Shown piece by piece: positions 33,696 through 45,660 of a stretch of DNA of 64,000 nucleotides. The position numbers were made by a program, and so were the translations under genes. Below the pieces are notes generated by a model. It did no database searches, had not been told where the DNA came from, and saw only the letters and a list, made by a program, of their open reading frames with translations. Source of the DNA: Gigaspora margarita (Eukaryota; Glomeromycota; Glomeromycetes; Diversisporales; Gigasporaceae); contig WTPW01000409.1 of NCBI GenBank assembly GCA_009809945.1, forward strand, positions 311,166-375,165, written 5' to 3'. Numbering within the stretch: the stretch's first letter is position 1; each line of letters starts with the position of its first letter.

Positions 33696-33951
33696 TATTT
33701 ATAACATATATACTCTATATTTTATTTATTACACATATGTTATTTATTTCATATATTACATTTATATTATTTATACTATATAATTTATTAGTAGTATATA
33801 TTGCACATATAATAGATATAGCTTATTACATTTGTGAAAAATCAAAATGTATATAAGCAGTTGATGTGGACCCCAAGTTCATCATCGAGTATTTATTCTC
33901 TTTTAATAAATAAAATATTTATTTACTATACAAATTAAACAGTTACTAGTA

Positions 33952-34313
33952 CAGTGCATTTCATCTAAAGCCAACCTATTTTATATATAGGCACCAATTT
34001 TTTAGCTGCTATGTAACCTAATTATCTAATAAAATGCAGAAAAACTTAATATAATTTTAAATTTTATTAATAAATTCAAATGTTTTATGTTTTTTTATAT
34101 ATAAACGCCAAAATTTTAAATCATATATAAATTTAAATTAAAATAACTAACTAAAAACAAAAAATATTAAAGTTTTATTTTGATAGTTTAATAACCTTTT
34201 GTTTAAACAGTTAAACTATTAAAAAATTTTTTAAATATCTTTTGTTTTTAAAAAGTTATATTAATTTAAAAATTTTTATAATTAAAAGGTGAAGCTTTTC
34301 ATGAAATGCACTG
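33952..34313. mobile_element. Tc1/mariner-like MITE
   Basis: CAGTGCATTTCATCTAAAGC and the complement of CAGTGCATTTCATGAAAAGC form the ends, flanked by TA on both sides. No coding. Very AT-rich inside. Confidence 0.85.
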
Positions 34314-34676
34314 TATCTTCATATACTTTTAAGTATTGCCTCTTTCATAAATGCAAATTGCCAAAAATCTTCTTTGTTAAGTTTTCTTGAAAAATGCCTT
34401 TTGACTTAGACAAATCACAGTAACAAGTAAGGTTATACAAAGTGTTCATATTCTAAGATTGCTCTAGTTACCTACTATCTTTAAAGAAGTAAATATTGGA
34501 TAACAATGTTATCCTGCTTGCTAAACTTAGTTTGGAACTAAACCCAATAGAACTTGAGTTTTTGCAGTCATATGATTTTAATATTAAATCATGGTCCCAT
34601 AAGAAAAGTAGTCCAGGATCACACAGAAAAACAGTATATAGACATGTAGTTGAGTAGCGCTTGCAATAGGTTAGGT

Positions 34677-34895
34677 AGGACCCCGAACAATCTATGTAAT
34701 ATCATATTTGAAAAATCGCTAACAGAGGGTCATTTTTTTAAAAAGATTATATTTGAAAAGTAGGTATTGGATAAAAAGGTTATATTTAAAAATGGGTAAT
34801 GGCCAAAATGAGTATATTTAAAAAATGCTAAGGGGGTAAGTTTTTTAAATGTTATATTTGAAAAGTGGTAATAAAAATGGTAAGCAAATGTATTT

Positions 34896-34938
<43 letters not shown>

Positions 34939-35142
34939 GAGTGTCAGTTTAGGGTTTTTTTAGAGACCGTTAGTTCAAAAAATTTTTTTTTTGAAAGCTT
35001 ATATTTCGAAAATTGGTAAGCAATACCAAAGTTGGTATCTGATATTTGAAATATAGCTAATGTATACCAAAGTAGAACTGCTAACCAAAAAATTTTTACT
35101 ATGATCCTCAAATATAACCTCTCATAGATTATTTAGGGTCCT
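34677..35142. mobile_element. AGGACCCC-end MITE with a 38-T tract
   Basis: Ends AGGACCCCGAACAATCTATG and CATAGATTATTTAGGGTCCT are flanked by an exact 8-bp duplication GGTTAGGT (34669-34676, 35143-35150). GCTAACAGAGG and GTTAGCAGTT-like words mark the inner arms. A run of about 38 T lies at 34898-34935. Same end family as 14380-14570 and 16543-17385. Confidence 0.88.
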
Positions 35143-35150
35143 GGTTAGGT

Positions 35151-36999
35151 TTGTACGTGCATAGTTCGAGTAGGTACAGGAATTGGCAGACTGTATTAAT
35201 CTGTATACATGTGCCAATTTAATGTGAAATTATGTAAATCATTCATACCTTTTGTAACAGTTTACTAAGCCAATTGACATGTGTAATAGCATATAAATGG
35301 TAAATGGGACAAGTAAATAAATATAAATTTATAGTCCACTTTCCAATTGATATTTTATTAGAAAAAGACCAGATAAAGTTGAAACATATATATATTTGGA
35401 AGCTAAAACAACTGCAAATATATAAAATCTTGCAAGGAATCTTTTTCCTTAAGATACCAGAGCAGGCTTACTTGCAAGTTTTCGAGATATTGCAACTTTT
35501 TTAAAATAAATCATTTGTGATCCTTTGCTCTTATTGTATATGTAAATGAGTTAGCATGTATCATTTTTAATATATGCCATTCTGTATAATTTGATGTGCT
35601 ATCACATACAATGTGAAATGCATGCCACTGAATGCATGCTATTCTGTATGATATAATATAATGTACCACTCTATTACCATAGTATCCATATTATTTTTAA
35701 TTATGCTATTCTGTAAAATGTGCCTATACTATCACACAGTCTATACCATCCTGTGCATATATACTATTTTCCTGTACCATACTCCGAACTACTTTTCTTA
35801 TAGGGTGAGCAAATACTTCCAGACAGCCTATGGGACAAAAACTTACAATTTTGATGCCCATTTATTTACTTTTTGTTATACCTGCAAAATTTCATTACTT
35901 TTTGATACCAAAGCATGTGATTATCATGTGACTATTCTTGCATCAAATTGTTTGTCAAACAAGAGGCTCTAAAATCTAGTATCAATATGTTACTATAGTA
36001 TATATCAGTTAAATCGTTCGTTAAATAATAGAGATCCCAATTAGAAAATCTTTGCATTTGTTGTGTATTTGTGCATAATTTTAGCATAAAAGTTAAGTAT
36101 AATTACTAAAACCCTCTCAAAATGGTGTTTTAATAATTCACTTTTTTCCTCTAATTTTTTAAATCTTTTTTTTCATATTTTTTTATGAAGTTCTGTTAAT
36201 TATTTTATTGAATTTTCAAATATACTTTTATATTAGCCAACTACATTTAATATTTAATAATATTCAAAACATATTGTCATGCAAGGTCTAATCTGTAAGT
36301 AAGTATTTCCAGGTTATCTATAAATTGATAATTTTGTAGTAAAAACAGAATGATGGGGTTCAATTACTGTGGATTGCAGCTAGGAGTGAAAACAAAAGAT
36401 ATTTCAGATTGCTGTTGTTCAAAGCCATAGTTGGTAATTAAGGTAATGCAGTTATGAAGTGTTCATTAGATTGTGAGGTTAATGCAGAGATTGTTTCATA
36501 GCTTAAATAAGAAGTTTCATTATATTGACACTATACTCAAAAAAAAACAAAAAAAATATTTAAATTTAGATTTAAATAATCTAAATAAAGTAAATAATTA
36601 CTTTATCTTTCATTTTGCCTTTCTCATACTTATTGTTTTTCTTTTTTGAACTGAGGTGATAGAGTTTTGCAATTCATATCTTGAAGTTGGATTGAACATA
36701 GAATATAGCTTGGCTTGCATGGTTTTGCTGATAGTTTTGGAGGTGATCCATTGTTTACTAATTGTCTTTGGATTAACACCAATGGCCAAAAAGGATCTGT
36801 ACAAATGTTTGAATATTTTTTCAAAGAATAAAAAATTTGTACACCTATAATATTTAAATTGAAAAATTAATCAGTATTCATTATGACAATAATGTTATTA
36901 ATAAAGGGGAATATACTAATATAGCATGGCTAGTATTAAAGTTAAGGTTAGATAGGTGCTGTGTCAGTATATCTTCCCTAATAAAAACCTTTAATATTA
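35151..36999. other. AT-rich region, no gene recognised
   Basis: A loose repeat of GCTATTCTGTATAAT-like words is visible at 35560-35760. Short open frames at 35304, 35661 and 36610-36850 (both strands) match no family I know. Confidence 0.45.
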
Positions 37000-37381
37000 T
37001 AAAGATGAATAATTTTCTGATACATCTCATCTATAGATCCAAAATAAATTGTTCTTTGTTTTTGAAAAAATTGACTAGTTTATTCTTCATCTCATATACC
37101 ACATTCATAGTATTTATTTGTGCTATTAAAAAGATTCTTGCAGCATAACAATGCTTATAGACATCATGAAATGGTCCATTCGAAGTGTAATCCAAACATT
37201 GTAGGCATTTGCCAGTAACAATATTTGTAACATAGAATCTATCTTATGGTATAATACTGAAATTATTAGTTAATAATTCCATCATTTGTTAAAGATAAGT
37301 AATATTTTTCTTTTCTAACTCAATTAGTTTTTTGTTGCAATATGAATCAATAATTTCTAATTTATGACATTTTTTAACATA

Positions 37382-38339
37382 AGGTAAATATGCCTAATTT
37401 GCACAGTTAAGCTCTATGATAAATATCACATAATATATCGATCAGATTTAGATTGCTTTGGTACCATTTGATTTATCTCATTGAGATGAATCAAATGGTA
37501 CCAAATTCACCTGATTCTGATTACTCAACCAAGAGATATCACCTTTTAAAGTTTATTCAAAAATATAGTCCTATTTTGGCACAGTGCCTAATTTGACGCA
37601 CTAAAGTTCTCTAATGATATTTTGTGAACTATTGATCCAAATTTTACGATTTTGGCACTATTCGATTCGTCATGGTGAGATGAGTCAGATGGTACTAAAA
37701 TCATGTGATTCTGATCAAAAGTTCACAAAATATTATCATTTAACCAAAATAACCTGTGTAAAGCAACTTTTGAAATTAATATAAAATCGTAGATAACCTT
37801 TGACAGACTGGTTTGTTTTTGATAATTTTACCACCAAAATGACAGCCTTGAAGAGACGATTCAAACGAGCCCAAAATTGATAAAATCTAATCACGAGGTC
37901 ACAAGATCATTAAGATTTTCTTATCATTTTTGATAAAAATTAGATTAGTTAAACTAATCAACTTTTATCAAAAGTTATACAAAAATTTTAATGATCTTAT
38001 AATCCCATAATTGGAGTTTATTGATTTTGGGCTTGTTGGAATTGTCTCTTCAAGGCTATCATTTGGTGATAAAATCATCAAAAATGGACCAGTCTATTCT
38101 ATTTTATCTACAATTTTATGTTAACTTTAATTTTTAAAAATTATATATATATTGGTTATTTGGGTTAAATGACAATATCTTGTGAATTATTGGGAAGAAT
38201 CATACAATTTTGGTACCATTCAACTCGTCTTATCGAGATGAATCAAATGGTACTGAAATCACATGATTTGGATCACTGGATCGTAAGATATCGTTAATGA
38301 GTCAAATTAGGAACTGCATCAAATTAGGCATGCCTATCT
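37382..38339. mobile_element. Foldback TIR element with three hairpin cassettes
   Basis: AGGTAAATATGCCTAATTTG on the left pairs with CAAATTAGGCATGCCTATCT on the right, with TA flanks. A third copy of the CCTAATTTG end word lies inside near 37590. Inner arms pair around a centre near 37951 (GATTAGTTAAACTAATC). Hairpins are at 37460-37505, 37640-37705 and 38203-38258. It inserted beside the next MITE, sharing the TA. Confidence 0.78.
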
Positions 38340-38342
38340 TAA

Positions 38343-38596
38343 GGCTGTTCGAAATTACAATTTCGTTTAACATTCTCCCCCCACCAGCTCTAAGAGCTCC
38401 TCCCTAGAATTAAACAGGCCAATCAGAACGCTTATCTCATTTTAGGATTCCAATATGTCACGTGCTTATAAGTCAACCAATAATAATGTGTTTATTTTTT
38501 GCAATTTTAATATGTTTGTTTAATTTGACCCCCCTCTTCCCACCACGCTTAAGTTTCTTAAGGGAACGTTAAACAAAATTATAAATTCAAATGGCC
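38343..38596. mobile_element. PIF/Harbinger-like MITE, 254 bp
   Basis: GGCTGTTCGAAATTACAATT pairs with AATTATAAATTCAAATGGCC. Pairing continues into TTCGTTTAAC and the C-rich stretch. Flanked by TAA on both sides. Confidence 0.8.
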
Positions 38597-39651
38597 TAAT
38601 AATAATTAGAATTATCAGATTGTTCAATTAAGCCTAAAAGAAAATACAACCTTCCTTGATTTAAATGTCAATTTATATTAGAGGTTATTTTGGAGTTTAT
38701 TTTGTAACGATTTATATTATATTATATATATATGTTAGTATAAAGTTATTTTATATATTATATAGTATTACATAGACAGTTTTAATTTACCTGCTCAATC
38801 GATTGTGCATTAAATAGTGTAACCAATCCTGCCTCATATATTATTTGGTCTGCTCCTTGTTTATTTAAATTCTCATGCATTAATTTTCTCTATAGAGCTG
38901 CTCAATAAACATCACAACTGTTTTTTCCAGATAATTGAAACTTAATCATATGATGCATTTTTTTGGTAAAGTTATTGGTAATCATTAAATTTTTTGATAA
39001 TTGATTGGAAGACAACCGGTATCAATAAATTGTAATTTCCATTTATCACACATCCAATTATTATCTAAATTCTTAGTTAATAAGGTTATTTGTTCTTGAG
39101 TAAGTGGAAGGGCAATAAGAAAATTCTTGTAATAATTTGCAATTTCAAATGCCTTTTCTTTAGTATGGTGCCAGTCTATTATTTTAAATTCTAATGCAAT
39201 TACATAGCTTATAAAAATTAAAATTTAATAATTTATTAGTTGCAACAATTTATAGTAATAATAAATAAATAAATTAATATATAAAAATAAAAAATGCTAA
39301 CTATAATAAGTTTGGAATGTTCCATTCTTTTAAATTGTTACCAAATGTCTGCATTATATGGAACTAGCAAAGTATGGTTCTATATAAAAGTCCTTCTATA
39401 CTGAGTATAGTAGGTTGGTATTTGTTAATCATCACATATGAATTCCATACTATTTGATAAAGCAGTTACAAATTTTTCTAAATCCTTTATTATTATGAAG
39501 ATCTTCATAATACTATGAATGCTTGCTTATAGAATCATTACAGAGAATATTTAGTTTAATGGTATTTATTGCTAATCATATTGACCAATTATTTTCTTTA
39601 TTACTCAATCCTGTATTATTTATTAATATAAATTTAGTATACAGTCAACCC

Positions 39652-39829
39652 CCTATACAATCACCTCCTCTACAATTATATCATAATACTATATTACATT
39701 TTTATTAAAAACAATTTACTATTAAATATATAAAAAAATACCTCTATAAAAGCACAACCTCTTTATAAGCACTTTTTTGAAAAAAAGTACATATGTAACC
39801 AAATTGGTGATTGTAAAGGGTGTTAACTG
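39652..39829. mobile_element. pogo-like MITE, 178 bp
   Basis: CAGTCAACCCCCTATACAAT pairs imperfectly with ATTGTAAAGGGTGTTAACTG. TA flanks. The length matches the pogo-like MITE at 42817-42993. It lies inside the dead MULE. Confidence 0.82.
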
Positions 39830-40011
39830 TATATTTATTTAATTACTTATTTAATAAACATATCAGATGGCAATGGAGTTCCATGTCTTGCATTATTTTC
39901 AACTATCATAGTTAAAATTGGAGCACAGTTGATATTAAGGTCATATTTTTCATCTAAACCAAAACAAAACTGTCTAAATTCTTAGCTATTGCATAACCAA
40001 ACTCATCAGAT

Positions 40012-40655
40012 TAGTGCTTTGACCTGTCACAAAAATCCCAACCTGGGTTACCCATAGCAGAGGCACAGAAAAATTTATATATATAGATATGAATAAACCA
40101 GAATATTTGGTACAAAATGATATAAAATGGAATTTTTAACAACAATAATTTTTGGGCAAAATTAAGAGCAGTGTATGTTTAACTTGGGCCAGGTAATATA
40201 ATTAGGAACATCAGCAAGTTTCAGAAAAGTTCAGAAGATATCAAGAAATATGAAATATGGGCAAGTTAGTTGGAAACTTGCAGAGTTATAGAGAGTGAGA
40301 TTTCCATCTAGAAAATATGCACTTATAGAGAGATCTTATTATAATGCATGATAATAATTACTCTAAATGCAATATATTTTATTGTAAAGAAAAAAGAAAC
40401 ACTTGCAGAGAATTGACTATATAGATAAAATAGGAGTAAAATTTTATAATACTATAAAAAGAATTTTTTTACTATATCAAAATGAATTTTTTACAAATAA
40501 AAATAGTATTTTTCTGTGTTCCTAACTCACAAGTGGGTCATCTGGGTAAAAACTAGATAATAAAAAAATTCTGCTACAGATCACCTGGGTCACCCAGTTG
40601 AACACTAGATAATAAAAAAAAATATTGCTACAGGTCACCTGTGAGTGGGCAGCCT

Positions 40656-40661
<6 letters not shown>
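40012..40661. mobile_element. hAT-like end with GGGTCACC subterminal repeats, partner end missing
   Basis: TAGTGCTTTGACCTGTCAC at the left resembles the TAGTGCTTCGATCC ends of the copies in the first LINE. CTGGGTTACCC, GTGGGTCATCTGGGTA and GATCACCTGGGTCACCC words recur, with two near-copies of an ACTAGATAATAAAAAAA segment at 40551-40625. The right end is not found before the A-tract at 40662. Confidence 0.45.
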
Positions 40662-40693
<32 letters not shown>

Positions 40694-40835
40694 CAGTTTT
40701 ACACTATTTTTACTTCTCTCTTCCTTTTTTCTCCCTCCCTCTCTTTTTCTCTCACTCTCTTTTTCTCTCCTTTCTTTTTTTTTCTTTCTCTCTCTTTCTC
40801 TTATCTTTTCTCTCTTTTTCTCTCTTTTCAATTTG
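40662..40835. repeat. A31 tract followed by CT-rich microsatellite
   Basis: Thirty-one A bases (40662-40692) are followed by pyrimidine-rich CTCTTTTTCTCT words. The overlapping Lys-, Ser- and Phe-rich frames on both strands are products of this composition. Confidence 0.85.
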
Positions 40836-41104
40836 TTTATTGGCTTATATTAATTTATAGATTATTACAGTTTATTGATTTGGCAGATCAGCTTGGGGAG
40901 TTATATGTTGGCAGATAATTTAAAGTCTTGTTTTTCAAATTATTATTTTTTATTTATACAAAAGTTAAAAGTTGGATGTACTAAGATCACTCAGTAACAG
41001 TACAAATTTTATAGATTTTATTTTTAAAATTTGAATATATTTATTATATTTATGACCAAATACTACAATAAAATTATTGCTTTTAATAAATAATAACTTG
41101 CTTA
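40836..41104. other. AT-rich spacer, nothing recognised
   Basis: The spacer lies between the CT-rich repeat and the last exon-like piece of the dead hAT transposon. Confidence 0.5.
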
Positions 41105-43374
41105 TTACCTTATTTGATAGATAGCTTCTATTAGAAGTAATTTGATTGCCAGCATTAGAAAAAAGATGCCCACTTGGAATTGAAGTAGCAGAAATTAATA
41201 AATATTTACATGCTATTTTACTTAAGATAAGAAAGACTTTTTATTTGCATGCTACTACTTATAAATATCAGCTAATCAGGTAAAACAGATGCTATTGATT
41301 TATTAAAATAGTCGTCAATTCTATCTATATCATTTATTTTATTTTGATTATTACCAGAACTGAATACTTTTCTTATAAAATGAGAAGTAGTAGTTTCTTC
41401 AGGTGGTTCTAATTCATTAGCTATCATTGTATTTTTTCATGTTTTAAATTTAGTTTGTAATTGTTCAATTATTTGGTTTTATATTTATTTAGACCATGTC
41501 TTATTGATTTTAATCATGGATCCAGTATGGTAGCTATTAATCTAATATTTTTTGAATTCTCAGAACTTTTCTAGTAGCTCTACAAAGAATTATAAATGAC
41601 ATCTTGAAGTTTTGAAATTACTGTTTGGGGTTTGAATAGTTCTTCATATCATCAAGATTATCATTACTAAAATCCTCTGTTAATAACCCTTCATCTTAAG
41701 TAAAAATATAAATTATTAGTTTAATAAACTTGGTTTATAAAATAAGGTACATTTGATATAAAAAAATAACTTAATATTTTACCATTGAAATTCTCTTTAA
41801 TTAAATCACTATCAGCATGCTCAAACTTTAATGCTTCAATGCTTGAGTTAACAACTGAAAGAGTTGTATATTGAGCTTTACTAAAATAGGTTGTTAGATC
41901 ATCAAATGGCTTAAAAATTTCTACTAATTCCTTTAATAATTCCTATTCATAATTTTTAACTATTCAATTGTTTAATTTACTAAAATCCTTTTTAACATCA
42001 TTATCATCATCAATTTTTGAAGATGCAATGTTTTAAAAAGCCATTCAATTGCTGGTTGCAATTTTAAAAATCTTTTTAAAGTTAGATAAGAGGAATTCTA
42101 GCAGGTTTTGTGTCTTCAATAGTATGCAAAATAATTATTGGTTTGTTCTATTTCATCATCCTCAGTATCTGATAGCTTTCAGGTATATATTCAAGATTAT
42201 ATTCTTGGGCAGGATTATTTGCTTGATTTTTTTTTGATTTTCTAGATCAATTTGTGCCTTATCAAGACATTGACTTTGTTTCAATAATCAAAAAATTTAA
42301 TAAGCTTTTGGATCTGTTTAGTATATAGATTTATAAATTTTAAAGCATGAATAACAGTAAGCTAAAGTGTGTGTGCAACACAAGGTAAATGTTCTATACT
42401 ATTCAAATCTTTAATTGCTTTTTTTATATTTGCTCTATTATTAGTTTATTTAATCCAAATTCTTCAATTTTAGATCCCAAATATTTTTTTTATTCACTTG
42501 TATATGGATATTTGAAAAGTTCAATGGCTAGTAGTACATCACACACTTCAAATTCAGATGTTAACCAGTGAAGAGTTATACCTATATACCCATTATTAGC
42601 ATGGAATGTCCATAAGTTTGTAGTTATGGAGGCAGTTTTACAAGTATTTTCAAGTAAGTTGTTAAGTCTTGTATAACCTTTTTGATAAGCTATATCAATA
42701 TTTTTTCTAACACATTTATTGCATAGTGGTTCAAATGCAGAATCAAATTGCTGCATCATTTTTGTATACCCTTTTCCATTTACAGTATTAAATAGTAAAG
42801 AGTCAATATCTAACTACAGTAAACTCTCTATAAGTGCACGCACTTGGGACTGGACTTTAACAACATGCACTTAGAAAAACAATAATAAAAGTGCATTTAT
42901 AGAGATCATATAATATAGTTTGGGCCCAAATGTAAGCATGCATTTAGAGAGGGTGTGCACTTATAGAGGGTGCACTTATAGAAGGTTTACTGTATTCAGT
43001 TGTAATTTGTTTTAACTTAGCTTGTTTTAATTTATTGTGCAGTGTTACTTTTTTAAACATTTTATTTATATTTAACTAACAGTTTTCATTTGATTCTAGT
43101 TCTAATTCTTCTGGTCCAAAAACTCTATGTACTTGATATAAGTGTGTTTTCATATTTCCAGTTAATCTATCATGTTTATATTTTTTATCACACTCAATTT
43201 ATTTATCTTTTTTAAGTACAATTATTTTACAAATATCTTGAGTATCTATTTCCTCAAAATACTTCCAAATATAACTGTGCTTTTTCTTTGAAACAACTAG
43301 ATTAGAGATATTTACTCGGATTTTTTTTATACTTGGCTTTTCTTCAGGTTCATCCATGGCTTTCTTTAATCTGC
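41105..43374 (-). pseudogene. Decayed hAT transposase (BED finger, RNase H-like core, dimer domain)
   Basis: In minus-strand order are a BED zinc finger at about 43110-43355 (SYIWKYFEE, then NMKTHLYQVH), the RNase H-like core at 42490-42759 (TTNLWTFHANNGYIGITLHW, typical hAT TTDLWTS pattern), a LPCVAHT stretch near 42380, helical parts with LVEIFKPFDDLTTYFSKAQ near 41900, and the hAT dimerisation end at 41105-41220 (ISATSIPSGHLFSNAGNQIT, family SxPSERxFSxAGxxI). It would excise and insert hAT elements; internal stops and frame changes make it dead. One pogo-like MITE sits between BED and core. Terminal repeats were not located. Confidence 0.8.
42817..42993. mobile_element. pogo-like MITE, 177 bp
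   Basis: CAGTAAACTCTCTATAAGTG pairs with CACTTATAGAAGGTTTACTG. TA flanks. Ends resemble the CAGT...CTCTATAA ends of pogo/Tigger elements. AAGTGCATTTATAGAG and relatives recur inside. Confidence 0.88.
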
Positions 43375-43794
43375 ACTACAGTCAGGGCATATTCCAAATT
43401 GGAGATCATTTGAAATCAAAGATCTAGAATGATCTACAAAATTCAGTAAAATTTGATTGGCCCTGTTACATTTTTTTACATCATTTTTTTTCAAAGGTTT
43501 TACAAGATTTTTATTTATACTTGTTACTAAATAATATTTGAAATGATAATATAAAACCTCTACTTTCAATTACCCAATTAATCCCTGATTATAACTTGAG
43601 CTAAAAACAGTAAGTGAGACCTTAAGATTAGGATTTTTTGATACAAAATTTGCTAGTTGAAACAAGTGAACTTGTGAGCTTTGTTATTACTATTGGGTGT
43701 TGTTTGTAGAATTACTGTTTATTAGTGTGTTTTTTTTTGGTTTATTAAACTCTTTTCATTAGAACTAAAGCTTTTCTCTCTTTTGTACTGTAGG

Positions 43795-44760
43795 TTTCTT
43801 GGATGTAGCATAGTAGTTAGATTTTTTGGACATAGCATAGTAGAATTAGATTTTTTTAGATATAGTATAGTAGAGTTAGATTTGGAACTTGTAGTACAGT
43901 AGAGTTAGGGGAGTAACAAAAATCAGGTGATTTTTTAGGGGGAAGGGGGGGTAAAAAATATTGAATTTATATATAGGAACCTGACCAAATTTATATTAAA
44001 GAGGGGAGGAGGGGGGGTAGGCCTCTAATAAAAAATAATCAGGTGATTAATGACACGGCCCTTATCTTTAGGACAGGTAGAGCATGATAGAGTTAGATTT
44101 TTTGGACATAGCACAGTAGTTAGATTTTTTGTACATAGCATGGTAGAGTTAGATTTTTTGGATGTAGCACTGTAGATTTAGATTTTTTGAACATAGCATA
44201 ATAGAATTAGATTTTTTTTGGATGTAGCATAGTAGAGTTAGATTTTTTGAATATAGCATAGTAGAGTTAGACTTTTTTGATATAGCATGATAGATAGATT
44301 TTTGGACATAGTATGGTAGAGTTAGATTTTTTGGCATAGCACAGTAAAGTTAAATTTGGGACAGGTAGCATAGTAGAGTTGCATTTAGGACAGGTAGCAC
44401 CAGTAATGTAAATTGGATCCACACAGTAGGTGCAGTGCACATAGATTTAAATTTGCACGTATATTGGGCTCCTCATATATATAATGCACATATAAATTTT
44501 TTTGTTGTGCTTTTTTTTTTGCGTTGCATTTGTGCCAATAAAACTTTTTAGAATTTATAACACTAGGTAGCACAGTAGAGTTGGATTCAGAACTGGTAGC
44601 ACAGTAGAGTTGGATTCAGGATAGATAGCATGGTAATAAATTAGTAATATAGTAATTAGATTCAGAATTTATAGTATGATATTTAGATTAGTAGTATAAT
44701 AGTTAGATTTAGGATTTATAGCATGGTAATTTGGTTTGGAATTATTAACACAGTAGTGAG
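43795..44760. repeat. Minisatellite, about 28-bp unit
   Basis: Degenerate units GGACATAGCATAGTAGAGTT and AGATTTTTT alternate. The array is split by a Harbinger-like MITE (43908-44061) and by non-repeat DNA at about 44405-44565. Repetitive minus-strand frames across it are by-products. Confidence 0.85.
43908..44061. mobile_element. PIF/Harbinger-like MITE in the minisatellite
   Basis: GGGGAGTAACAAAAATCAGG and the complement of GGGCCGTGTCATTAATCACC form the ends, flanked by TTA on both sides. The inner ATCAGGTGATTTTTTAGGGG is shared with the end of the 52605-54282 element, so they are relatives. Confidence 0.82.
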
Positions 44761-44780
44761 ATATAACAGTAATAAATAAA

Positions 44781-45660
44781 AAATTATAAAATAATTTTGT
44801 AGTTTTTTTTTTATTTTATTTTTTATGTATATTTTTTATTTTTTTTTATTTTGATAATTTTTATATTACATAGCATACTGGTATTAAACACTAATAGTGT
44901 GATTTTTTAACATCCTTTTATTATTTATTTTATTTCTTTTTTTTTAAAAAAAATTATTTTTATCATAATTCAGTAATTCAGTTAAAATTCGAATAAGACT
45001 CTAGAATCATCTGACTGCCAATTATTTCTAAATAAGGTGCAGATCGTTGATGACCAAATTAGGGACTGCACTAGTAGAAGATTTAATATTTTCTTGATAG
45101 CATTATTCGTAATACAATCAATATTATAGATATATTCATAATACATTTTTTATTTACTTTTATTTTTCTTTAAAAAATATTAAAGTAAATGGTGTTATGA
45201 TATTACTAATAACAAGATAGCTAGGTTTGGTTAAGATTATAAATAATTTAAAGTAGTAGATAAGGTAAAGAGAATTGGTATTAATAATTAAAGAATTGTA
45301 TTAATATTGTAACTTTGAATATGATTAAATAGTAATATAATTGATAGGAGCAATAAAAATAAATAAATTAAAATTTTTTTTGATTTAAGTATGATTAATA
45401 AAATATAATATTTAAGATTAATAATTATATAACAAATAAGTATGATTAATATAAAAGTTATTTTTGGCTTTGTATTGCCTACTATCTTTTATTATATTTT
45501 ATTTAGAATTGAGTTCTAAAGCTTTATTGAAGGTAAAATAGAGACCTTATATACAAATTTCTCAAGCACAAGAGTTTTATCTATTTACTATATGGCAGGA
45601 TATCTTTTCTCCTTCATATATAATATTATATTATTGATGCCCATCTCTAATACTGTCTCC
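44781..45660. other. AT-rich spacer, nothing recognised
   Basis: No frame or paired ends are recognised. CCAAATTAGGGACTGCAC near 45053 faintly resembles the end words of the element at 37382-38339. Confidence 0.45.

Larger units (their letters stand above)
37000..40010 (-). pseudogene. Decayed MULE (Mutator-like) transposase with SWIM finger
   Basis: Minus-strand fragments follow the order of a Glomeromycotina MULE. They are a core piece at 39840-40008 (NARHGTPL, resembling the family's NxGHGxPxA stretch), a middle piece at 38790-39220 (IDTGCLPIN, then LNKQGADQIIYEAGLVTLFN), and a SWIM zinc finger at about 37090-37380 (GKCLQCLDY, then DVYKHCYAARIF). A possible 5' splice site (CAG then GTAAAT) follows the middle piece. 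Frames are broken repeatedly. Three elements sit inside: 37382-38339, 38343-38596 and 39652-39829. MULE transposases move Mutator-like DNA transposons; this copy is dead. The assignment rests on remembered family wording, strongest for the SWIM part. Confidence 0.6.

Noticed and set aside
37382-38339. Harbinger origin for the foldback element
   Set aside because: The three-base flanks are TAA and TTA, which do not match; only TA is duplicated.
40628-40860. Lys/Glu- and Ser/Phe-rich frames on both strands
   Set aside because: They are translations of the A31 tract and CT-rich microsatellite.
44149-44337. Repetitive minus-strand frame with a KSNSTMLYSKNLT pattern
   Set aside because: It is the translation of the 28-bp minisatellite, with no gene signals.
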